Shown: piece by piece, positions 25,201 through 37,200 of the stretch | How the letters are laid out: the number at the start of each line of letters is the position of its first letter | How positions within the stretch are numbered: position 1 is the first letter of the stretch | Assembly: GCF_032854445.1 (NCBI RefSeq) | Contig: NC_088298.1 | Coordinates: 18,619,976-18,683,975 of the forward strand | Source of the DNA: Liolophura sinensis | Lineage: Eukaryota; Mollusca; Polyplacophora; Chitonida; Chitonidae | Length of the DNA stretch: 64,000 nt | Direction of reading: 5' to 3' | Notes under the pieces: generated by a model | The model's input: the letters and a program-made list of their open reading frames with translations, nothing else | The model's database searches: none | Told to the model about the DNA's origin: nothing | Position numbers and translations under genes: made by a program

Positions 25201-28200
25201 ATCTAGCCAATTCCAGCGGAGCCACATGGTACAACTTCGGCTGTAGGATAATAGAGGTGAGCTTGGGGGTGGAACGTCCACGTAATTAGCGGTACTTAGG
25301 TAGAAATGCATTTTATTATATTGCATCCTTAAATTATATTGTATCCCTGCATAAACGTGGACACAGCATCCCTGAGGCCTTGTCTATTTGCTTTGTTTTA
25401 CTGTTATAGTATGTTAAATGTGATGACAACGCAGTATTTTGGGTATTTCTAGATCATGGTGCAATAAACTCCTTTGTTTACCCAGTTCTGCTTAAGCCAT
25501 GGTTCCATGATTTAAACATTTACCCGAACAGTCAGAATAAAACCCTGAGGTAAATTCCCAAGGGGCCGTATTTCACCGGTTACGTACAACCATTTGCCTG
25601 CTATCAGTCCGTCATTACTCCTGTCTGTTCACAGGAATGCAGTCTGCTGGAATCTTCCATCCGGCAAAGACGAGGGGTTGAACCAACAATAACACTGTGT
25701 GAGCGATGCTGTACAGGTGATGCCTGTAACACCCATCTCTGTTCAACAACAACAGGTAAACTAACTGGCATCACACATTTACACCCTTGTCGTAACAGAC
25801 AATCTTAAATTTCGGTGATGTCAGTCACCCTAAATACCTACAGGTATTTCCGTTGAAATGTGGACATTAGTCCCCAAAGTGCCACCGCTACTGAAGTCAC
25901 GCCGAAGACACCAGATATAACACCACAACCAGTTGCGTTATATTGGCACTGGGTCAACCACTCATGTTTCTTGACTCTAACCACTCAGTAATGAGCGCGG
26001 CTGCAACAAGTACCATTTTAAAAGCCTTTGGTGTGACCCGACACTGGTTTCATTCGAGTTCTCCTAACTATGTTAGAGTGCCACTCTGGTCAGGATACAA
26101 ACTGCGTAGAAATATTACAATGATATGAAAAATATCCTACGGAGTAAGCCTAACACTCTCTTTTAATAGGATTTTGATGAATAACTGTATTTAACCCACA
26201 TAATTGAAGATTCCTTGAAAAACAAAATCTTCAACTGTGTGTGCAAAATTTCCCTGTATGACGTCAAATCAGCCAGATGTGACGTTGAGTAAGGCATTTA
26301 TGCTGGGATGACGTCATTAGCATTCGAAAGGGCCGCTTCATATATGGATTTACGTCAACGATTGATGACGTTATGTGTTCGTGGGCGACGTCACACCAGG
26401 CAAAGTGGAAGGGACAGAAATATTTTGTTTCTGTATACTCTGACGAAACGTACAATATCGGTTTTAATTCACTGCAATATTTTCACAATTTAGGAAAGAA
26501 ATTCAGACTATCCCAGTCTTTATCAATTTACCTTGCTTTTAACACACAGATGTTACAATTCGCCATAAGTCAGATACACAGATCCAATCCCTGGTCATCC
26601 ATGATGCATTTCAATCTACAGGTAATCAGTCTCTTTCCTGCTTTTCCTGTGATGCCACCGACGATCCTAACGACTGTCACGTGGTTAAACACTGCGATCC
26701 GCACGAGGTGGGTGGTGAATATCAGTTATTGGGAATGGTTCTTGTTCGTGAATCTACCTCACTGGTAAAAGCACATTCTCTCACATCTGGAAGCGGAGGT
26801 GTTAAAACAGGGTCAGAACAATAACTGGTTGACTTTATTTTGAGTTTCGCTTGCGAGCCATACCCTTACACCGCATGTGCTGCTCCCAACGCTCGTTTTA
26901 CATTACTTCCACCACTACACAAAATTGACCTTTGGAATGTGTGCAACGCACGTAGTCTTGTTTGGGCTTAGTCCCTTCAGATTTATTTTGATCAACATTC
27001 ATCAATCAAATTGCTTCCGGTGTTGTTTGATCAATGTTGCTCGTGCCTTTGTGCCTTAAATCAGAAAATGCGTGTGTACAAAGAATAATTGGGAACAGAT
27101 ATTGAGACAGAGGTTACGTGTTTTGTGACATCACTTCCTGCCTCATCACCGTGGCACCAGTGACCGCGGCGTTGTTCAAAATGGTTGAGTAAAATTTGCT
27201 GGTGGTGGTAGCGATGTAAAGCGAACATGACGAGCGGCGCATGCGCAGTAAGGAGTATGCTCGCGAGCTGCCTTACATGGCAGGGAAAGACGTCCACAGC
27301 AGCTAGTAATAGCCGTGAGCCAATCACTATTATCTGACGTCTCTGGTAAGAAAACGCTTTTTGCCGTCGTTGTGTTTAAGCGTTTTATCATGCAACAAAT
27401 AATCCACTGGATGCCAAGAAACGCGATGCAAAGGAATTCTACAAAGCCAATTTACTATGCGCTTTAATAATTTGTTTTCGATTTTTCCTTTTAAGAGAAA
27501 AGGTATTTTACAAATATTTTGGTATGGTGGATATATATGGGACCACCTCCTAGTAACATTGCTATTGCATAATAAAGATATAAATGAGGATGTAAGACAC
27601 TTTTGATACATAAAAATGAATTTGCTGTAGAATTTGGTCTTTTCCAAATGCATGTGTTTGGATGTAACAGCAAATTTATATTTATTACACATGCATTACA
27701 TCAGTATCTTAGTGTAGACATCTGCCTATACACCACTTGTATACAATACAAAATCGTTTACATTACATTTGCGTGTAGGGCTCACACTAACCTTTTGTCT
27801 GTGTGTGCTTAAATCTGACGGGTTCTGTATTAGGACAAATGTCCCCCTTCAAACATCTTATCATATCGCCTACCTATAACATTAATACGCTGTATCGCGG
27901 GTAAACTATACCCTTTAACGAGCCTTCAATCACCTTGTTCTTCGTGTCATTGACCGGGTTCATTCGTTCATCGAAATTTCAAATATTTTCATTCCAGGTG
28001 TGCTACTCTGAGTCAGTAATAGAAGACACTCCAGTTCCCAGGCACACTTTGGGTTGTGTGTCACAATCGGTCAGTATCATGGACGGATTTATTCATGTTA
28101 ATACATGTGTTTGAGTCCTTTGTGACCAGCAACACATCAGTTAGTCCTCGCCCTGCCTTCTACAGGTTCTCAGTCATGTCACGCTGAAACTGCAGCTACA

Positions 28201-31200
28201 AGAAAAATTAGAAATCAAACAATTATACTCTTTTTCCATTTTGCCCATGTCAGTTTACTTTACTTTACTTCTTTGTCAGCGTAATATTTATACAGTAACA
28301 GTGTTGTTGTTGTACATTGCGCAAACCGGATGGCGCAATGTACGGTTTTTGTATGTAAAGGATGCTGTCACATTTCCCTGTTGTTTTGGTACATTTTATT
28401 TATTTATTTATTTGATTGGTATTTTACTCCGTAGTCAAGAATATAACATTTTCACTCATACCACGGCGGCCCGCAGGAAAGCGGACAGAACCCGGGGAGA
28501 AACCCATGACCATCCGCAGGTTGCTGAAAGACCTTCTCCCGTACTGGACTTGTTTTCGGTACATGTTTGGCAAGAATAGATAGAAAGCCTTATCAGGATA
28601 AAACACAACAATTTTCACCTGTATTCAAGCCCTTTCCGTTTTTGTTTGTTTTGAAGTTTTGTGATCTGCTAACGGGAAATGTTATCGGTCGTCGAACAGC
28701 TGATAACCGAGAAAAGAGAAAAACTCACCTGTGTCAGAAATGCTGTCATACATCAGGGTGCAACAGTGACGTCTGCTTCTCACAGCAGGTTTGATGACTT
28801 TTTGCAACTGAATAAAAGATTAAAGTATACAAAATGTTATAATCCTAGGAGAACCGCGTGTTTTCTTCCTGTGGGCTCTGGCTTTCTGCAATTATAATTT
28901 TGATATATATATTATCAGATTGGTGTTTTAGGTCGTACCCAATAATATTTCACTTATCCGACGGCCAGTATTATTCTGGAAAGAAAATCAGGGAATCCAC
29001 GACAATCAGCAATTTACACGTATCATCGTTTTGATGCGTATAAAATAAGTAAAAAGCGCCTGAGAACTCCGTTACTGACCAATTAAGAAGTTAACCTAAG
29101 CAAAGTGAAAGTAGACTTTGTTTGTTCTGTAGCTTGTAACTTGTTTAGCGATTGTATATGTTCTGGCATCCCAGACTCCCATAGGTAGATTTCAAGATTT
29201 CCCTCTCGCATGACATTACGATGGTTTTACGCAAACTTAGTTTTAGTTCAGCTGTCTTCAACCGAAAAAGCACGAACAATTCACATCGAGTTTGTCATAT
29301 TTGGGAAAGGTACACAGTCATTTTTCTTAGGCCTATGGTTTCAATTAACTGAAATAGAATACAGAATGGTCTTAGAGATTGAATGAAAGAATGATTATGG
29401 CTTAACGTCACATCGGCAAATTTTCAGCCATATCGTGGCGATGGTCTTAAAGACCAGTTAATCAGGAAATAAGTATACATGTACGCTTGATGTTTTAATT
29501 ACAGAAAAATCTAAAACGCAGATACTTTTTCGAGTAAAAATATACCATGCTTTTATATTTTCTGTTTTAGCCAATCCCCCAAACAACAAGGATCCCCTTC
29601 AAAAACGGTGAATAGCCATTGTGTTTAACTTTTATTCTTCATCAGTCTGACTGGATCTTAGCCCTAGCTGTACGTCTCATCCAAATCACTGACCAGTGAG
29701 ATCGCGTGTTGCAATCCAATTTCGGCTGTGGCTTTAGGTCAGGGTGTTTGTAAGGTATATCCTGATGTGCGGTGGTTTCCTGCTTTGTATATTTTTAGCT
29801 TGTACAATTTACCTTATACCAAACTTGGATTAGGAGTATCATTAGTGGTATCGGCTTTCATTCATCTGTCCGTGTGTCCTTCCATGTTCTCTAAAACATT
29901 CTATATCTTAAACGCTAATAGCCAGGTTTACCAATCTTATGCGACATGTACATCCAACTATTGGGCAAAAACCTTATTCATTTTTGGTGATGTTGGCCAA
30001 TTTCTTCAAGTGTGTACCACATGTGGACCTATTAATGGAAAAGAATCCTGTTGTTTTCTATTGTATTTCTTCAAAATGATCAGCGTGATTGAAGCTATAT
30101 TTTGCCATGGGCTTGTAAACACGATATCTCTGATATTCTTTGTGTAATCTCCACGAAACTTCATACAAACACGTCGACACACTCCCATGAAAAAGAATTC
30201 TATTGTTTTAATAACCTATATTATTAAGGTCGCACCAAACTTATGCATTATCATATGTTAAACGTGATGACAACACAGCATTTTGAGTAATTCTAGACCA
30301 ATGATGTCTATAGTATATTTTACATAATTCGGCTAAAGCTATGGCGCTAGACGGCGTGTAATTTGCTACTTTTGAAGCATTTACATGAACTGTTAGAAGA
30401 AAACCCTGACTGAGGTAAATTGACAAGAGGTCGTATTTCAGTCGTTACGTATGTCCAATTTGCCAGCTATCAATACAAGCGTCATGTGCGACATTCGTAT
30501 ACCATTCGTAGTCCGTAAAGGGCGTTCCAAGTCGATAATCGCAAGATCCATTTCCACAACAACGTTTAACACTAGCTCCCAACGACAAAGGTATGTAAGA
30601 AATTATACAAATAGGAAATAAAGCCGGCAACACACAAGAGAGAAGCGGTCATCAGTTTTCAATGATGCCGGGCAGACAGTGGATATTCCAGGCATGAATT
30701 CCATATCAAAGTTCAAATTCGTAGTCCATGAAGGAGTTCCAGGTCAAACAACAATTAAACAAGGTATCTCAGTCGCGCTTTGATTGCAACTGTTCATAAA
30801 AGCATCGTGCAGATGTAATGCTCATGGCTGCCTTTACAGCCCCTAGCCCCAGGTTAAGCGGTATTAGGTACAGGTCGAAAATGACGAGCTTTACAGACCT
30901 TAACCGAACAGACTGTGATTCAAAAGTAACGGACGATTACGACTTTCCCGTTAATATGTAAGGATCTCAAACCACAAGAGGCGCCATCTATGATGTTACA
31001 CATGACATGCTGGTCTGTATAAAAGCTTTCGAGCAGACGGTTACTCTCGGCAACCAGCGCCATCTATGTTGTTAAATACCATGTACGCGATAGATATGTA
31101 CATAAGGATAACAGCGCCGTCTATGTGGTTGATCACAATACAGATCGCCAGAGATTCTGAACACTCTGTCCATACCTGCCAACGAAAGTGTTATACTCAC

Positions 31201-34200
31201 TGTAAAATTTGAGAAACTTAGAATGAAGGCGTTTGATGGAGTATCCTTGACAAACTAGTTTTTGAACTAACAGCTTGTGACGCAGATTAAAGTCATCACA
31301 ATTTACGCAAGATCTGACAATTGCTACAAGGCGAGATATGTATACGCCTTATGCAGGACCCTTTGGTATATTGCTATCCAAATAAGGATAATTTACAATA
31401 TCAAAATTGAAATTATCCCTTTTGTAAAGGCGGCGTGAAAGGAGACCTTGTTCGTCTTTGTACAGATATAGATACAAACAAGATGTACCATCAGGGCTAT
31501 CTGTTGTCTCCTTTAAATCCAATGAAGGCGGATAGATTTCCTTCACTGCTTCAGCAATATGGGGGTTATTTAATGCCAATAGATCATCAATATATCGCTT
31601 GATAAATGAAAAGGATCGAGCTGTCGTCACACTCTCGTCGCTGTGGTCACACTGTCGTCGCTGCTGTGGTTTAACTCTCTATGCTGGACGTCTGTCACAC
31701 TGTCGTCGCTGCTCTGGTTTTACTCTCCATGCTGGGCTTCTATCACACTGTCATCGCTGCTGTGGTTTTACTCTCTATGGAGACGTCTATCACAATGTCG
31801 TCGCTCCTCTGGTTTTACTCTCTATGTTGGACGTCTATCACACTGTCGTTGCTCCTGTGTTTTTACTCTTTATGCTGGACTTCTATCACACTGTCGTCGC
31901 TGCTCAGGTTTTACTCTTTATGCTGGACGTCTATCACACTGTCGTCACTGCTGTGGTTTTACTCTCTATGCAGGACGTCTATCACACTGTCGTCGCTGCT
32001 CTTTTTTTACTCTCTATGATGCATGTCTTTAATTACATTCCGAAGAATTCAGTTCATTTTCGGTAACTGTGGACTGTTTTAAGTTGGCCATTGTGATTTT
32101 CAGATAACATTGCTTTCCGTTGCCTTCACCTGTTTTTTCAAGGTCATACGGCCAATTCCTCCATCTCTGTGTAAAGACATTTTTCTTGAACAACCGTTGC
32201 TAATTTTACAAAACATTTGATACGCCACATGTACACATAGGTATTGTTAAGAACCTTTTTCATTCTTTGACACCTTTGTGCTACATTTTTCTCAGATAAT
32301 TGGATAGTTATTTTGTGACAGGCACGTAAACATACATATAATACAGCTTGATCTGTTTAAGTAGTTTTCTTCATTCGTGTACCAAATGTACACCTAGCTT
32401 TGCTTAATGTACTGTTCCAGCTAAAAGTTGAAGTGTTTAAATTTTATTTATACAGTTACATTTACAGATATTCGCCTGGTCGGAATGAACTCCTCGATGG
32501 CCGGAAGACTGGAGGTGTACCATGACTCCCAGTGGGGTACTGTGTGTGATGACTCCTTCGAAGCCGAATCCGCCCGCATGGCATGTCGACAACTTGGCTT
32601 CTCTGGGTACATTATTTATTTTCAGTACATCTCAATTCACAAGAGCGCAGCAGATTGCCTCGGGAGCCTGTCATCCGATGTAGGTTTAGGTCCAGCTCAT
32701 GATGACTTCATTTCCTGTCATACATGGAAAGGTCTTCCAGTAGCCTGCCCACTGTTGTGTGTTTCTCCGGGAGGGGTACGGTTTCTGGTTTTATAATGCT
32801 AGCCGCCGTTGTATAAATGAAACATTCTTGAGTAAGACATAAAACACCGATCAAAAGGGCAAACCAACAGAATATATCAGTTGCCTTTTTATCTTTTTGT
32901 GGTGGTACCCCACTGTTTCAGATGCTTAAAACCGATGACTATCAGGCTTTTTACCAGTGAGGTCGCGTGGTCAAATCCCAGCCTCGGATTTTTAGGTTGC
33001 GTTCTTTAGCAGTACTGTTTGTTAGTTTACTATGATTACTCTCCACCCATAAACCTGACCAATAAAATACAACCAAATTTAAACACACGGTGTGTAAATA
33101 CAGAGAAAACAAGCATATGACATATATCCTTGTACACACATTATTCTATCTAATTTAAAACTGCGGGCTTAACATTTAATCATAACAGTGTAAGGTTACT
33201 AAAACATATGGTAAACACGAGTTACAAAACTTATTCTGTTGTTGTTGAAATAATTTCATAAACTCGACTAACAAACCAGCATGGCGTCGGGCTATATGGG
33301 ACTGTTGATACCTATAAAAATAAGGCGTAAAGCACACACTTTGCTAGGTTTTCATTGTTTTTTTTTTTTTGTTGTTTTTTGTTGTTTTTTTTAACGGCCG
33401 GAGAACGTAATTATAGGTCAATGAATCAACGGGGAACAAGTACATCTTGAATGATTTTTTTTTTGATTGGTGTTTTACTCCGTACTCAAGAATATTTCAC
33501 TTATACGACGGCGGCCAGCATTATGGTGGATGGAAACCAGGCAGAACCCGGGGAAACCCACGATGATCCGCAGGTTGCTGACAGACCTTGCCACATACGG
33601 CCGGAGAGAAAGCCAGCATGAGCTGGACTTGAACTCACAGCGACCGCATTGGTGAGAGACTCCTGGGTCATTACCCTGCGCTAGCGCGCTAACCAACTGA
33701 GCCACGGAGGCCCCACATCTTGAATGAAGCCATAGTAAACTTTGAACATTGATAACACTTGGTCCCCGTCGATCTGTTGTTAAATCTTTCGGATTTCAAC
33801 TCAGTCACTCAATCAATCTATTTATACCTTAATAGTGAGACGGCTTTGATCCTCCCAAACAAAATCCCTGGCTCCGGACCCATCTGGCTGGACGACGTGA
33901 GGTGTTATGGTTACGAGTCGTCTCTGTTTGCCTGTGGTCACAGAAACTGGGGAGACAACAACTGTGGTCATCACGAGGACATCGTTCTCCGATGTCGATA
34001 TGGTAAGCTGGAATTCTACGTATTTTTACACGTCTACATCCATGTTGTGACATCATACAGTGCTACATGGGTTTACGTGTTGTTTCCGATGACGCGACAG
34101 AGCCGCATATATCTTTCTTGCACCACCAACGTTGAATTTTATATATTTAATGAGTCAGATAGATTATATGTATCTGATGTGTTGTGTCACCAACACAGAA

Positions 34201-37200
34201 TTATATGTCTCTGATGTGTTGTGTCACAACACAGAATTATATGTATCTGATGTGTTGTGTCACAACACAGAATGATATGTATCTGATGTGTTGTGTCACC
34301 AACACAGAATTATATGTATTTGATGTGTTGTGTCACAACACGGAATTATATGTATCCGATGTGTTGTGTCACAACACAGAATTATATGTATCTGATGTGT
34401 TGTGTCACAACACAGAATTATATGTGTCTGATGTGTTGTGTCACCAGCACAGAATTATATGTATCTAATGTGTTGTCACAACACAGAATTATATGTATCT
34501 GATGTGTTGTGTCACCAACACAGAATTATATGTATCTGATGTGTTGTGTCACCAACACGGAATTATATGTATCTGATGTGTTGTGTCACAACACAGAATT
34601 ATTTGTATCTGATGTGTTGTGTCACAACACGGAATTATATGTATCTGATGTGTTGTGTCACAACACAGAATTATATGTATCTAATGTGTTGTGTCACAAC
34701 ACAGAATTATATGTATCTGATGTGTTGTGTCACCAACACAGAATTATATGTATCTGATGTGTTGTGTCACAACACGGAATTATATGTATCTGATGTATCT
34801 GATGTGTTGTGTCACGACACAGAATTATATCTATCTGATGTGTTGTGTCACAACACAGAATTATATGTATCTGATGTGTTGTGTCACAACACGGAATTAT
34901 ATGTGTCTGATGTGTTGTGTCACAACACGGAATTATATCTATCTGATGTGTTTTGTCACAACACGGAATTATATCTATCTGATGTGTTGTGTCACCAACA
35001 CAGAATTATATGTATCTGATGTGTTGTGTCACAACACAGAATTATATCTATCTGATGTCTTGTGTCACCAACACAGAATTATATGTATCTGATGTGTTGT
35101 GTCACAACACAGAATTATATATATCTGATGTGTTGTGTCACCAACACAGAATTATATGTATCTGATGTGTTGTGTCACCAACACAGAATTATATGTATCT
35201 GATGTGTTGTGTCACAACACAGAATTATATGTGTCTAGTGTGTTGTGTCACAACACAGAATTATATGTGTCTAGTGTGTTGTGTCACCAACACAGAATTA
35301 TATGTATCTGATGTGTTGTGTCACAACACAGAATTATATGTATCTGTGCTGTTGTGTCACCAACACAGAATTATATGTATCTGATGTGTTGTGTCACCAA
35401 CACAGAATTATATGTATCTGATGTGTTGTGTCACAACACGGAATTATATGTATCTGATGTGTTGTGTCACAACACAGAATTATATGTGTCTAGTGTGTTG
35501 TGTCACAACACAGAATTATATGTATCTGATGTGTTGTGTCACAACACAGAATTATATGTGTCTAGTGTGTTGTGTCACCAGCACAGAATTATATGTATCT
35601 GATGTGTTGTGTCACCAACACAGAATTATATGTGTCTGATGTGTTGTGTCACAACACAGAATTATATGTATCTGATGTGTTGTGTCACGAACACAGAATT
35701 ATATGTATCTGATGTGTTGTGTCACAACACAGAATTATATGTATCTGATGTGTTGTGTCACAACACAGAATTATATGTATCTGATGTGTTGTCACAACAC
35801 AGAATTATATGTATCTGATGTGTTGTGTCACAACATAGTATTATATGTATCTGATGTGTTGTGTCACCAACACAGAATTATATGTATCTGATGTGTTGTG
35901 TCACAGCACGGAATTATATGTATCTGATGTGTTGTGTCACAACGCAGAATTATATGTATCTGATGTGTTGTGTCACAACACTGAATTATATGTATCTGAT
36001 GTGTTGTGTCACCAACACAGAATTATATGTATCTGATGTGTTGTGTCACAACACAGAATTATATGTATCTGATGTGTTGTGTCACCAACACAGAATTATA
36101 TGTATCTGATGTGTTGTGTCACAGCACGGAATTATATGTATCTGATGTGTTGTGTCACAACACAGAATTTTTTGTATTTGATGTGTTGTGTCACTGATGT
36201 GTTGTGTCACAACACAGAATTATATGTATCTGATGTGTTGTGTCACAACACAGAATTATATGTGTCTGATGTGTTGTGTCACCAACACAGAATTATATGT
36301 ATCTGATGTGTTGTGTCACAATACGGAATTATATGTGTCTGATGTGTTGTGTCACAACACAGAATTATATGTATCTGATGTGTTGTGTCACAACACAGAA
36401 TTATATGTATCTTATGTGTTGTGTCACATCACAGAATTATATGTATTTGATGTGTTGTGTCACTGATGTGTTGTGTCACAACACAGAATTATATGTATCT
36501 GATGTGTTGTGTCACCAACACAGAATTATATGTGTCTGCTGTGTTGTGTCACCAACACAGAATTATATGTGTCTGATGTGTTGTGTCACCAACACAGAAT
36601 TATATTTATCTGATGTGTTGTGTCACAACACGGAATTATATGTATCTGATGTGTTGTGTCACAACACAGAATTTTTTGTATTTGATGTGTTGTGTCACAA
36701 CACTGAATTATATCTATCTGATGTGTTGTGTCACCAACACGGAATTATATCTATCTGATGTGTTGTGTCACCAACACAAAATTAAATGTGTCTGATGTGT
36801 TGTGTCACAACACGGAATTATATCTATCTGATCTTTTGTGTCACCAACACAGAATTATATGTGTCTGATGTGTTGTGTCACAACACGGAATTATATGTGT
36901 CTGATGTGTTGTGTCACCAACACGGAATTATATCTATCTGATGTGTTTTGTCACAACACGGAATTATATCTATCTGATGTGTTGTGTCACCAACACAGAA
37001 TTATATCTATCTGATGTGTTGTGTCACCAACACAGAATTATATCTATCTGATGTGTTGTGTCACCAACACGGAATTACATCTATCTGATGTGTTGTGTCA
37101 TCAACACAGAATTAAATGTATCTGATGTGTTGTGTCACCAGCACAGAATATTATGTTTTTGATTTGCATGTTTCATGAAGCTCTAGTTTTAGAAGTGAAA

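Noticed and set aside
29728-30147. 139-codon plus-strand frame
   Set aside because: No recognisable domain, AT-driven composition, lies in an intron of the Ly6-SRCR gene.
31599-32066. Three overlapping frames of 112-155 codons
   Set aside because: The 48-bp unit is a multiple of three with few stops, so all frames stay open by construction.
33660-33714. tRNA genes, because of good A and B boxes
   Set aside because: The heads belong to SINEs; no complete cloverleaf with paired acceptor stem is present.
34184-36795. Many overlapping open frames with repeated [11 protein letters not shown] or [10 protein letters not shown] words
   Set aside because: They come from the 36/37-bp satellite read in all three frames; they sit in an intron and have no splice or start context.
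34150-37150. CRISPR-like regular array
   Set aside because: Unit and linker are both conserved, with no unique spacers, and the DNA is eukaryotic; it is a satellite.
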